DNA of 55,584 bases, from positions 1 to 55,584 of the forward strand of contig NZ_JAIVEM010000172.1 of NCBI RefSeq assembly GCF_020404765.1, written 5' to 3'. Source of the DNA: Paenibacillus sp. BJ-4 (GTDB lineage Bacteria > Bacillota > Bacilli > Paenibacillales > Paenibacillaceae). Below, one piece after another: positions 33,430 through 43,582 of this stretch. The position numbers were made by a program, and so were the translations under genes. Position 1 is the first letter of the stretch, and each line of letters begins with the position of its first letter. A model generated the notes under the pieces. It searched no databases, had not been told where the DNA came from, and saw only the letters and a list, made by a program, of their open reading frames with translations.

Positions 33430-33481
33430 TTAAAAAGACATCTCCAGGCCGGAATTGCTATCGCCTGGAGATGTCTTTTTT
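33430..33481. terminator. Terminator of the rhamnogalacturonan operon
   Basis: A 14-bp perfect stem, AGACATCTCCAGGC with GCCTGGAGATGTCT, then six T residues. The left flank has an A-run, so it can also work for trpS on the other strand. Confidence 0.95.
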
Positions 33482-33580
33482 GGAAGGGCAGAAGCATACC
33501 GGACAATAGTTCTCACTGCCCTCATCATAATACGTAATACGCATTCGCTCCGCGATACGAAGTAGCTATATCAGCGCATT

Positions 33581-34576
33581 TTAACGCCCAAAATAGCGAA
33601 TCCCCATGGCATCACGTACCTCGCTCATCGTCTCCCTCGCTGTAGTCTGGGCCTTCCGTGTGCCCTCGATCAAAATCTCGTCAACATCTCCCATCCGTGC
33701 CGCAAAAGCATGACGTCGTTCACGCATGGGCTCCAGCAGCATATTAACAGCGTGAGCCGCCAGCCTTTTGCAATCGGTACAGCCGATGGCTCCTTTGGAG
33801 CACTGCTCATGGATATCGGCCATGCCGTCCTGACGGAAATAACGGTGATACTCGTATACGGGACAGATGTCCGGGTGACCTGGATCCTGCTTGCGAATAC
33901 GCGCAGGATCGGTTTTTGCCCGTGCAAGCTTGGTACTGATCTCCTCGGTAGAGGAATCGAGATACAGCGCGTTGCCCAGACTTTTGCTCATTTTGCTATT
34001 GCCGTCCAGCCCGGTTAGCCGTCCACCCTGTAAGATACGTGGCTCGGGCAGAACGGGGCGGTACAGTTCATTGAAGCGGCGAACGATTTTACGCGTCTGC
34101 TCTATATGAGGAATCTGATCGTCACCGGCTGGAACTAGGGTTGCCTTGCAGATTGCGATATCGGCGGCCTGACTAACGGGATAACCGAGAAAACCGTAGT
34201 ACATCTCTTGCCCGCCGCGTTGCCGTGCTTCATTTTTTACCGTCGGGTTATGCCGCAGCGAATTGACCGTCACGAACATGCTAAAATACTGTGCCAGCTC
34301 TGCAATTTCCGGAATCATGGACTGGATGAAAAGGGTAGCCTGATTCGGATCGATGCCTGCTGCCAGATAGTCGAGAGCGACTTGACGGACACTCGTGGCC
34401 AGCACATCTGGATGGTCAAAATGCGTAGTCAGCGCCTGCACATCTGCCAAAATAATAAAGGTACGGTATTCATGCTGAAGCTCTGTTCTGCTACGAAGAC
34501 TGCCGATGTAATGGCCGAGATGGAGCTTGCCAGTCGTACGGTCGCCAGTCAGGATAATATCGGGTACAGATTGCAT
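33581..34576 (-). CDS. trpS: Tryptophanyl-tRNA synthetase
   Basis: Charges tRNA-Trp. The 331 residues have the class I HIGH variant GKLHLGHY (about 16-23) and NSKMSKSLG (about 196). The GDRTTGKLHLGHYIG entry, GDDQIPHIEQTR and VYEYHRYFRQDG are conserved. The ATG has TAGGGAGGA before it. Expression is controlled by a T-box leader of about 400 bases with a Trp specifier codon. Confidence 0.97.
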   Translation of the reverse strand: MQSVPDIILTGDRTTGKLHLGHYIGSLRSRTELQHEYRTFIILADVQALTTHFDHPDVLATSVRQVALDYLAAGIDPNQATLFIQSMIPEIAELAQYFSMFVTVNSLRHNPTVKNEARQRGGQEMYYGFLGYPVSQAADIAICKATLVPAGDDQIPHIEQTRKIVRRFNELYRPVLPEPRILQGGRLTGLDGNSKMSKSLGNALYLDSSTEEISTKLARAKTDPARIRKQDPGHPDICPVYEYHRYFRQDGMADIHEQCSKGAIGCTDCKRLAAHAVNMLLEPMRERRHAFAARMGDVDEILIEGTRKAQTTARETMSEVRDAMGIRYFGR

Positions 34577-34729
34577 ACATATTCCTCCCTAAATTCAATA
34601 CGTTATAAATTGCTGCCAATATTACACGGTGTACACGCCACCACCAGCCGTCCTCCACGGCCATCACCTCCCATCAAATTCAAATTCAATTTCAAGTCCA
34701 TCGCAGACGATCTAGCTTCAAAACCAACA

Positions 34730-34832
34730 CAAAAAAGCTCCGTCTTTGGAACATCACAGCCTACGGACAATACCGTTTTGCTGCAATTTCGCAATACACT
34801 ATACATAGCGATTGCGTTCCAAGGACGAAGCT
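34730..34832 (-). terminator. T-box-controlled terminator of trpS
   Basis: AGCTTCGTC-CTTGGAAC and GTTCCAA-AGACGGAGCT pair across a loop of about 63 bases and are followed by TTTTTT. The 5' arm overlaps the antiterminator region. Confidence 0.85.
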
Positions 34833-35125
34833 TGTGCCTCGCGGTGCCACCTGGATTGACCGTTTGCTTCTGACAAACGATCCTCTCACCAGATACGGAC
34901 GCGTTTCCGATCAGTGCTAACACTGCCTCAACTCATATACCGTCGATATCCTGTCCCTTGATAACGGATGGACTATTCCGCCTAGCCTACTGACCGCTCC
35001 ACCAGGAAGCAGTGTTCAACGTGGTGCTCCGAAACCCATTTCAACAGAAGTAAAACATCGGCTCCCACCCAACGCCGACTCTCTGAAGCTTCACATTCTG
35101 CCTACTTCTTTTCATCATCGCATAC
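34730..35125 (-). promoter_or_regulatory. Tryptophan T-box leader of trpS
   Basis: On the minus strand the leader shows AGAGAGTCGG with its GGTGGGAGCCGA partner (Stem I, around 35061-35084). The specifier loop reads GAAATGGG (TGG, Trp, at 35036-35038). A CACCA/TGGTG Stem II and a CAGTAGG..CCGTTATC region follow. The T-box AGGTGGCACCGCG lies at 34840-34852. Uncharged tRNA-Trp would stabilise the antiterminator. It is longer than most T-boxes, with about 110 bases between the Stem II region and the antiterminator. Confidence 0.93.
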
Positions 35126-35182
35126 AATTTTATACAGTCTACCATTCCTGAAGTGAAATGTATACCTGTTTTCAGTCTACTT

Positions 35183-36130
35183 TTAACGGTTGCCAGAATT
35201 GGTTTGGCTGGGCGTGAAGCGTTTTTGTCCTCCGAAATTAGTGCCCAGCACGCCGGCAATGATTATGATAGCGCCTATAATGTGATAGTAGGCAAGCTGC
35301 TCCTTCAAAATATAAGCACCTGCCATCATGGAAATGAGGGTGGATAAATTACCGATAACACTCATTTTCGAGGCTTCGATCCACTTCAAGGCAAAGCTCG
35401 ATAACAGCGAGGTGACGAGGGTAGACAAAATGCCCAGATAAGCCAGTGCCAGCCAGTAATCAGGCTTTACCAGAGGAGCGATATAAGCGCTCGTGGAACC
35501 GTCTATGGCATGAGATCCCAGGGCCACCAAGTTAAAAACGACACATCCCAAAATGGAAGTAACATAGGTCAATTCCATCGGACTGTATTTTTGTGTTAGT
35601 GGACGAGCCAGTACATTATAGCCAGCTAGGCAAACGGCAGACAGCACGAGCAAAAGAATGCCGCCAAAGCTATTCGAAGCCAGGGGCGCTCCGCTTTTCA
35701 TCACAAATATAAAAATTACGCCAAAAACAGAGAGCAGTAAGGATATTTTTTGAACCCCTGTTGTGCGCTCTTTAATGAAATAGGAGGCCAACAGTAGGGT
35801 GAAAATGGGAACGGTCGCTTGAATAATTCCACCTTCCGATGAAGAGGTGCTCATCAGCCCGAAAGCTTGCAAGGGGAAATACACTAAAGGTGAAAGCAGC
35901 GCCAGTGGTAAAATACGTAGAATGTCACGACGCGTGATACTGATTTTGATCCACCCCAGCAGCACTGGAATGGTCAAAGCGATAAATGACAACGCAAAGC
36001 GGTGAGCGATGACATCCAGCGGACTAGCCTCCGTGACGGTCAACTTCACAAATAAAAATGAAAACCCAAGTATAGCTGCGTAAATGAGAGCAGCCAGATA
36101 GGCTGCCCCATTTCTTGAACGACTGTGCAT
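35183..36130 (-). CDS. EamA-family (DMT) transporter
   Basis: A 315-residue membrane protein with ten predicted helices in two repeats of five, the drug/metabolite transporter architecture. Internal repeats include RFALSFIALTIPVLLGWI and, later, LGILSTLVTSLLSSFALKW, both typical of EamA domains. Substrate unknown: related proteins export amino acids or metabolites. The 3' end lies close to the promoter of the trpS leader. The ATG is preceded by GGAGGT. No terminator was seen after it. Confidence 0.9.
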   Translation of the reverse strand: MHSRSRNGAAYLAALIYAAILGFSFLFVKLTVTEASPLDVIAHRFALSFIALTIPVLLGWIKISITRRDILRILPLALLSPLVYFPLQAFGLMSTSSSEGGIIQATVPIFTLLLASYFIKERTTGVQKISLLLSVFGVIFIFVMKSGAPLASNSFGGILLLVLSAVCLAGYNVLARPLTQKYSPMELTYVTSILGCVVFNLVALGSHAIDGSTSAYIAPLVKPDYWLALAYLGILSTLVTSLLSSFALKWIEASKMSVIGNLSTLISMMAGAYILKEQLAYYHIIGAIIIIAGVLGTNFGGQKRFTPSQTNSGNR

Positions 36131-36242
36131 AATGAACCTCCGTCATGGATAATTTCAACCTGTGGCCTTCTCAATATACCCGGATGTCATAACCTGAAAC
36201 AATCCATAAAATCCACAATTGTACGGGTACAGTTTACGTCAT

Positions 36243-36304
36243 AAAAAAAGCCGGAACGCAGTCTCAAAGGTGGGTTTCCCCGTCCTTGAGACGACTTCCG
36301 GCTC
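36243..36304 (-). terminator. Terminator after hemL
   Basis: On the minus strand GCCGGAAGTCGTCTCAAGGA pairs with TCC..CCTTTGAGACTGCGTTCCGGC, followed by seven T residues. Confidence 0.9.
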
Positions 36305-36339
36305 TTATCGAATCCATATTTTATCGCTTGCTAATCTGC

Positions 36340-37659
<1,320 letters not shown>

Positions 37660-37706
37660 CCACAACTTCCTTTCCGTTCATTAAAATAGGGTATACACAC
37701 GCCAAA

Positions 37707-37727
37707 GGGCAGCGTTCACGGCTGCCC
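37707..37727 (-). other. Stem-loop between the LCP gene and hemL
   Basis: GGGCAGC and GCTGCCC form a perfect 7-bp stem with a 7-base loop, followed on the minus strand only by TTT. It may be a weak attenuator between the two minus-strand genes. Confidence 0.45.
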
Positions 37728-37739
37728 CTGCATAATCCA

Positions 37740-38861
37740 TTATAGCTCTTTTTGGCCTGTCTTGGTTGTCGATTGCGTCGAAGCATCGTCATTACTGGTT
37801 TTGCTGCCTCCTGTAAAAGAAGGCTTATCGGTCTTGGACGATGATGCGCTGTCCGGCTGCTTCGTTTCACTCTGATCTTTGTTTTGCTCCTGTGTCTGCA
37901 CAGGAGGATTGTTGAATATGTCTTGCACATACTTTTTAAGCTCTTCCGGATCGCGGACCGTAAGCACCTGTGCGCCGCCTACATGTTCTTCTCCGAGGAG
38001 CTTCATCGGTGGAACCTGCTCGCTGCCTGCAAACGTGCTTTGGTAGCCGACGTTCGCCAGCTTCCACATATCGTTGACACTCAGATTGGTGTCAATGTAA
38101 GGGTTCACTTGCTCCAAAATATTTGGTAGATTGGCAATGGAGGTCGTTGTCTGCATTTTCTGGGCTACCGCCTCTAAAAATGCGCGCTGACGTCCTGACC
38201 GGGAGAAGTCGGACATGGCATCGTGGCGGAAGCGTACGTACTGAAGCGCCGTTTTGCCGTCAAGATGCTGCATGCCCTTTTTCAAGTCAATGTCGTATTG
38301 ATGCTTATCCGCATTGCTTGTATAGTGCATATCCTTCTCTACTTCAAAATCAATGCCGCCCACAGCGTCTACCAGCTTAATAAATCCTTGGAAATCGGTA
38401 TACACATAATATTGCACCTGAATGCCTAGCAGATCACCAGCCGCCTTCATAGCTGTATTGGGTCCGTGGGTAATGGCGGTATTGATACGATTTTTATCGT
38501 AGCCGGGAATATCCACATACGTATCACGCAAAATAGAGAAGAGGTGAATCTTTTTCTTGACGGGATCCAACGATGCCACCATCATACTGTCTGAGCGGGG
38601 GACTTCCCCTTTTTGGATACCACGCCCATCGACACCCATCAGCAAAATGTTGACCATGTCCGTTCCTTCCCATTTGGGCGGGTCCGGCGTACGAACCTGA
38701 TCGACCTGCTGTACATTTTTGAAGGGGGAGTTAGCACCCTCTTTATGCAGATTGTTCAATTGATTATAGATGGATGAAAAATAATACACGGCAAAGCCGA
38801 CAATTGCGACGATAACCACGGCCAGAACCGACCATATCGTCCTTTTGGTTCTGCTTGTCAT
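37740..38861 (-). CDS. LytR-CpsA-Psr (LCP) family cell-wall ligase
   Basis: A 373-residue membrane protein that attaches wall teichoic acids or other glycopolymers to peptidoglycan from lipid carriers. A cytoplasmic start and one transmembrane helix (about 8-30) precede the extracellular LCP domain (about 65-310). That domain has VNILLMGVDGR, PRSDSMMVASLDP, ILRDTYVDIPGYDKNRIN, and the ALQYVRFRHD and SRSGRQRAFLEA motifs. The last 60 residues are a Ser/Thr/Lys/Gln-rich tail. ATG after AGGGAGAGC. The divergent ABC gene begins about 100 bases away. Confidence 0.94.
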   Translation of the reverse strand: MTSRTKRTIWSVLAVVIVAIVGFAVYYFSSIYNQLNNLHKEGANSPFKNVQQVDQVRTPDPPKWEGTDMVNILLMGVDGRGIQKGEVPRSDSMMVASLDPVKKKIHLFSILRDTYVDIPGYDKNRINTAITHGPNTAMKAAGDLLGIQVQYYVYTDFQGFIKLVDAVGGIDFEVEKDMHYTSNADKHQYDIDLKKGMQHLDGKTALQYVRFRHDAMSDFSRSGRQRAFLEAVAQKMQTTTSIANLPNILEQVNPYIDTNLSVNDMWKLANVGYQSTFAGSEQVPPMKLLGEEHVGGAQVLTVRDPEELKKYVQDIFNNPPVQTQEQNKDQSETKQPDSASSSKTDKPSFTGGSKTSNDDASTQSTTKTGQKEL

Positions 38862-38965
38862 GGATGCTCTCCCTTTCGCTTTTCAATTCATTACATTATA
38901 ATTTCTTTTTGGAGCACAATCAATTTAACTACGGATTTTGTAAAATCCTGACTGAGAGGTATAAC

Positions 38966-40015
38966 ATGCTGGCAATTGATGTGCAGGATCTGCGCAAAAC
39001 ATTTAAGGTACAAAAAAACCGCGAGGGCCTAAAAGGCGCCTTCCTTGATTTATTCTCCCGAGAATATAACGAGGTGGCTGCGGTCAAAGATATATCCTTC
39101 CGTATCCCTCAAGGAGAAATATGCGGCTATATCGGTGAGAACGGCGCCGGAAAGTCTACCACGATCAAGATGCTGACAGGCATTCTCGTGCCGACATCGG
39201 GGCATCTCAAGGTGGGTGGTTATATCCCCTACGAAGATCGTGAGAAATTTGTAAGCAACATAGGCGTTGTTTTTGGTCAGCGCAGCCAGCTTTGGTGGGA
39301 CATCGGTGTGATCGAGTCTTTTCAACTGCTGCGCAAAGTATATCAGGTTCCAGCTACTGACTTCAAACGCAGACTGGATGAGCTGGTTGAGAGACTTCAA
39401 CTGCAGGAATTGCTAAGTCGCCCGGTACGCAAGCTCAGTCTCGGGCAACGGATGCGTTGTGAGCTGGTAGCTGCACTGCTACACAATCCATCCATTGTTT
39501 TTCTGGATGAGCCGACCATTGGACTTGATATTATGGTGAAGTCCGAAATCCGTGAGTTTCTAAAGGACATGAACCGGGATTACGGCACGACCATTTTGCT
39601 GACGACCCATGATTTGCAGGATATTGAAGCGTTGTGCTCGCGCGTCATTATGCTGGATGATGGGAATATCATTTATGATGGTGGTCTGGAGGATCTGAAG
39701 ACGCGGTGGGGGACAGGACGCGAAGTACGGTTTCAGTTTGGCACGACGACTGGGCTGGAGCAATTGCAGGCATGGACTGCCGATATGCCGCTGACCTGGA
39801 CGATGGATAACGATTTGGCTGCCAAGGTATGGATTCCTCTGCATATTAACGTATCGGATGTTCTCGCCAGTGTAGTTGGCCGCACCGACATTACGGACAT
39901 CAAAATCATTGAAACGAACACAGATGATATCGTCCGCAGTATCTATCAGTCTGGCTCGGCAGAACGCAAGGGCGATCCGATTCTCCCGGCAGTGGAGGCC
40001 AAAGTTCATGCTTAG
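38966..40015 (+). CDS. ABC transporter ATP-binding protein
   Basis: A 349-residue ATPase. Walker A GENGAGKSTTIKML, the signature LSLGQRMRCELVAALLHNPS, Walker B IVFLDEPTIGLD and the switch His in LLTTHDLQDIE are all intact. About 90 residues beyond the ATPase core are typical of the ABC-2 exporter type that goes with PF06182 permeases. The ATG at 38966 follows GAGAGGTATAAC; the open frame reaches back to 38855 without a better site. It overlaps the first permease by eight bases. Confidence 0.95.
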   Translation: MLAIDVQDLRKTFKVQKNREGLKGAFLDLFSREYNEVAAVKDISFRIPQGEICGYIGENGAGKSTTIKMLTGILVPTSGHLKVGGYIPYEDREKFVSNIGVVFGQRSQLWWDIGVIESFQLLRKVYQVPATDFKRRLDELVERLQLQELLSRPVRKLSLGQRMRCELVAALLHNPSIVFLDEPTIGLDIMVKSEIREFLKDMNRDYGTTILLTTHDLQDIEALCSRVIMLDDGNIIYDGGLEDLKTRWGTGREVRFQFGTTTGLEQLQAWTADMPLTWTMDNDLAAKVWIPLHINVSDVLASVVGRTDITDIKIIETNTDDIVRSIYQSGSAERKGDPILPAVEAKVHA

Positions 40016-40802
40016 CGTATATACCGATTTTATTCGTATCCGATTTCTGACGATGCTTGCTTATCGTGTGAACTATTATTCAGGTATACTTATATATTCC
40101 ATGAATATTGGCGTGTACTATTTCACATACCAAGCGATATATGGGGACGCAGGCAGTATTGGCGGCTTTACCGCTGCTCAGATGACGACATATGTAGCGG
40201 TCTCATGGATGGCGAGGGCTTTTTATTTTAACAATCTGGATCGTGAAATTTCGACGGATATTCGGGATGGAAGCATTGCTATTCAGATGATCCGGCCGTA
40301 TAACTATGTGCTCGTTAAATGTATGCAGGGACTCGGTGAGGGGATGTTCCGCTTCCTGTTATTTATGATTCCAGGCATGGCGATTGCGATGCTGCTGTTT
40401 CCGGTGAAGCTCCCCAGTGACCCGGTAGCCTGGATTGGTTTTCTGGTCATGTTATTTTTCAGCTTTTTGATTAACACTCAGATTAATATTATTACGGGTT
40501 TGACGGCCTTTTTTATCGAAAATAACGAGGGTATGATGCGTATGAAGCGTGTGGTGGTAGACTTGTTTTCCGGGTTGATTTTACCCATCAGTTTGTTTCC
40601 GGGCTGGCTGGCAACGATCGCCCAATGGATGCCGTTTCAGGCGATTACCTATTTACCGGGGTCTGTTTTCACAGGACGTGTAAAAGGCGTTGGCATCTGG
40701 AATGTGCTGGGTATCCAAATCATTTGGCTGGTCGTTCTGCTCGTGCCGATGGTCGTCATTTGGCGACTGGCGCGCAGACGTCTGTTCGTGCAGGGAGGGT
40801 AA
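40008..40802 (+). CDS. ABC-2 family permease (first subunit)
   Basis: A 264-residue protein with six predicted helices, of the PF06182 ABC-2 family. It begins MLSVYTDFIRIRFLTMLAYR. The segment AYRVNYYSGILIYSMNIGVYYF and the long last helices fit exporter subunits. The ATG overlaps the ATPase stop. Together with the next gene it would form the membrane part of an exporter of unknown substrate. Confidence 0.88.
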   Translation: MLSVYTDFIRIRFLTMLAYRVNYYSGILIYSMNIGVYYFTYQAIYGDAGSIGGFTAAQMTTYVAVSWMARAFYFNNLDREISTDIRDGSIAIQMIRPYNYVLVKCMQGLGEGMFRFLLFMIPGMAIAMLLFPVKLPSDPVAWIGFLVMLFFSFLINTQINIITGLTAFFIENNEGMMRMKRVVVDLFSGLILPISLFPGWLATIAQWMPFQAITYLPGSVFTGRVKGVGIWNVLGIQIIWLVVLLVPMVVIWRLARRRLFVQGG

Positions 40803-40806
40803 GCCG

Positions 40807-41595
40807 ATGATGTACTATTTGGGTCTCATTAGCGAATATTTTAAAAATTACACGAAATCACGGCTCACCTATCGGGCCGATTTTTGGGTGGAAGTCATTT
40901 CAGACCTGCTGTTTCAGGCCACAAACCTTATTTTTATTCTAGTCATTTTTATGCATACAGACAGTTTGGGCGGCTGGAGTGAAAATGAAGTGGTGTTCGT
41001 TTACGGTTTTTTCATGGTTCCATACGGACTATTTACCTGTTTTGTCAACCTTTGGAACTTTAGCGAACGATATATCGTAAAAGGGGAGCTTGACCGGGTG
41101 ATGACCCGTCCCGCGTATAATCTGTTCCAGATTTTCCTTGAAAATATCGACCCTCCATCGCTGGTGGGATCGGTGATTGGACTGATTATTATGGGAATCA
41201 GCGGGGCGCAGATGGACTTGCATATGGCATGGTGGTTTATTCCGGCACTCATCATTATGAGCTTGAGCGCCGTAGCGATTTATACAGGGATCTACACCAT
41301 CTTGACCTCCATTTCGTTCTTTTCAGACGCACCGACAGGAATTATTCCACTTATGTACAATATTCAGGGCTATGGCCGTTATCCGGTAACGATTTATAAC
41401 CGGGCCATTCAGGTTGTGCTGACCTGGATTTTGCCTTTTGCTTTTGTTGGCGTATACCCGGCGTCCTTGTTCCTTCAGCGGGAGGATATGCGGCATATGG
41501 CGCTCTTAACTCCTGTGATGGGCGCTGTGTTTCTGACTTTGGGCTTATTGGCATGGAATTGGGGTATTCGGCGTTATAGGGGAGCAGGCTCTTAG
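40807..41595 (+). CDS. ABC-2 family permease (second subunit)
   Basis: A 262-residue permease of the same family as the preceding gene, starting MMYYLGLISEYFKNYTKSRL and containing six predicted helices. Its ATG lies four bases after the previous stop, so translation is coupled. The three-gene order ATPase, permease, permease recurs as a unit in Paenibacillus and Bacillus. No substrate evidence is present. Confidence 0.88.
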   Translation: MMYYLGLISEYFKNYTKSRLTYRADFWVEVISDLLFQATNLIFILVIFMHTDSLGGWSENEVVFVYGFFMVPYGLFTCFVNLWNFSERYIVKGELDRVMTRPAYNLFQIFLENIDPPSLVGSVIGLIIMGISGAQMDLHMAWWFIPALIIMSLSAVAIYTGIYTILTSISFFSDAPTGIIPLMYNIQGYGRYPVTIYNRAIQVVLTWILPFAFVGVYPASLFLQREDMRHMALLTPVMGAVFLTLGLLAWNWGIRRYRGAGS

Positions 41596-41636
41596 GCCGG
41601 ATCACATCAGAACCCCAAAAGATAGGAGATGATGAG

Positions 41637-42113
41637 GTGTCCACGACATCTACCGTTATTGGACAACCGGCACCGGACTTTGAATTGCCGGGAAGTGAGG
41701 GAAAGAACGTTAGGCTATCTAACTATAGAGGCAGCAGGGTATTGCTGTATTTCTATCCGAAGGATTTGACCTCCAGTTGCTCGACACAGGCGTGTGATTT
41801 TCGGGATAAGCATACGGAGTTTGAAGATTTGAATACAGTCATTCTGGGGGTAAGCCCTGATCCACTTAAGCAGCATGACAAGTTTATTGCCAAGTACGGG
41901 CTGCCTTTTCAGCTGCTATCCGATGCAGAGCATCAGGTGGCTGAGACGTACGGTGTGTGGCAGCAGAAACAAATGTATGGCAAGCAGTATATGGGCATCG
42001 TCCGCTCTACATTCCTGATCGACGAGAATGGTATTGTAATTCATGAATGGCGTGGCTTGAGAGTCAAAGGGCATATCGATGCTGCCCTGGAGTACATTCG
42101 GGAACAGGCGTAA
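41637..42113 (+). CDS. bcp: Bcp-type thioredoxin-dependent peroxiredoxin
   Basis: A 158-residue AhpC/TSA family peroxidase that reduces hydrogen peroxide and organic hydroperoxides. VIGQPAPDFELPGSEGKNV opens the domain. YPKDLTSSCSTQACDFRD contains the peroxidatic Cys (first) and a resolving Cys spaced five residues later. The common TPGC motif here reads TSSC. GTG start at 41637 with TAGGAGATG before it. It follows the ABC exporter by about 40 bases and may be a separate transcript. A terminator follows. Confidence 0.93.
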   Translation: MSTTSTVIGQPAPDFELPGSEGKNVRLSNYRGSRVLLYFYPKDLTSSCSTQACDFRDKHTEFEDLNTVILGVSPDPLKQHDKFIAKYGLPFQLLSDAEHQVAETYGVWQQKQMYGKQYMGIVRSTFLIDENGIVIHEWRGLRVKGHIDAALEYIREQA

Positions 42114-42121
42114 GTTAAGAA

Positions 42122-42180
42122 AAAAAGAACCTTCGGATACCGGCTTCTATATGCAGATGCTCCGGTTGATGAAGGTTTTT
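42122..42180. terminator. Bidirectional terminator between bcp and the germination operon
   Basis: AACCTTC..ACCGG pairs with CCGGT..GAAGGTT, with T-runs after the stem on both strands. Confidence 0.85.
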
Positions 42181-43295
42181 TAATTTCTCGATAGATTCTG
42201 CCGTTGCTTCCACCTTTGACGACAAAGGTACACACCCCATAACAAAAGCGGAATGATAAAGCCGTTTGTAATATTCCAGGCTGCCAATGGATAAACAAGA
42301 GTTCTTACATAATAGTAAACATTTGGTGTTATTAAAATGGTCATTCCAAACACAATCCCGCCTGCGGGTATGACGAATGGACGACTATTAGAAATTCGGA
42401 ACAACTGGGGTGTTCCAAAAGTGAAGGCGTAGAAGAAAAGAACTCCCTTGAAATAGGCAGCCAGTGCCCAGGTTATAGCAACAAGCGATTCAACGCGTGT
42501 AATATAATTCAGTTCATTAATTTGTGTCGTGAGTACAGAAGAAATGTATGGACTGTAATTGGTCACAAAGGGTCCAATCACAAGAAGGGAGAGCAGCAGA
42601 AACAGGCTAATCACGATTCCGCCTATAAGAGAAGCGAGCAACATGTCCTTTTTAAAATGGGCTTTTTTGTTTACATAGGGAAAAACCATGAGCATAATAG
42701 ACATTCCGGCAAAAGGCATAGCCACGCCTGGAACCATTCCTTTAGCAACAGGAGCTAGCCCGTTTTCCAAAACAGGCCGTAAATTAGAAAGCTGAACTTG
42801 TGGCAGGAGTGCAAGGATCAGAGCAGAGAAGATTAATATATACGCTGGTAATAGCATCTCGCTAACACGACCGAAAGCTTCAATTCCCGCTAGCGCAGTA
42901 AGCACCATTAAGGATATTCCCATAGCGAGCAGAACACGCAGAGGGGTTTATACAAATAACTGTGTAGTCAGGAAATCGCCCACCTCTCTCGCAATAAGAG
43001 CGGTGTTCATTAAAAAATAAAACAAATACCAGCAGGAGACAATGGTTCCGAACACGGGCCCCAAAATTTTGCGGATCGCTTCAATAAGTGTAAGGCTCGG
43101 GTAGAGCTCATGAACGCGAACGAGCACGTAAATAACAATTAAGCCTAACGGAATGGACAGTATAGAGCTGATCCAGGCATCCTGATGAGCAATATGCGTA
43201 ATAATAGTCGGATAGATTAAGAGCATATCCCCGATTAAACACATAAACATAAGGACAGTCACTTGCCGAACACTGATACGTGCTTTTTTTGACAT
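42180..43295 (-). pseudogene. GerAB/GerKB-type germinant-receptor permease, disrupted by an in-frame stop
   Basis: A 371-residue spore-germination permease of the amino-acid permease fold with about ten helices, interrupted by a TAA at 42948-42950. Upstream it reads REVGDFLTTQLFV, then stop; downstream the same frame continues TPLRVLLAMGISLMVL. Only this one codon is wrong: a CAA or similar sense codon is expected. The start has AAAGGAGGCAG before an ATG at 43295. The segments SPYISSVLTTQINELNY and FFYAFTFGTPQLFR fit the GerAB family. Without readthrough no functional permease can be made. Confidence 0.88.
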
Positions 43296-43312
43296 TTGTG
43301 GCTGCCTCCTTT

Positions 43313-43549
43313 CTAAAAACCAAATAAATGTGACACAAAAGTGTTAACGGGGTTATAGATTATTTCAATCAGAATCAGCGGGCTTGGCGTAACCTCTAAT
43401 TTGGCAGCAAGGACACTAAGCCATATTCCTAATCCAAGCATAATGACGTACACTAACATATCCTTAATCCGACGCTTGCGATACAAGCCTGGTAAATCCT
43501 TGGCGGCAATGGCTAGAGCGATACAGATGACAGTAATGGTAATCAGCAA
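43313..43549 (-). CDS. Small GerD-type germination membrane protein
   Basis: A 78-residue protein with two predicted transmembrane segments (about 1-17 and 30-53). It lies between two GerB-like genes, as gerKD-type genes do in other clusters. The TTG start at 43549 has GGAAGGAG seven to eight bases upstream. Sequence similarity to a named family cannot be checked. The role is inferred from position and topology. No lesion is visible. Confidence 0.6.
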   Translation of the reverse strand: MLITITVICIALAIAAKDLPGLYRKRRIKDMLVYVIMLGLGIWLSVLAAKLEVTPSPLILIEIIYNPVNTFVSHLFGF

Positions 43550-43582
43550 TGATATTGCTCCTTCCGTTAAGGGTGAGGGGGG

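Noticed and set aside
37681..37740. A strong terminator between the LCP gene and hemL
   Set aside because: The stem is good, but only three T residues follow, so I listed it as a stem-loop.
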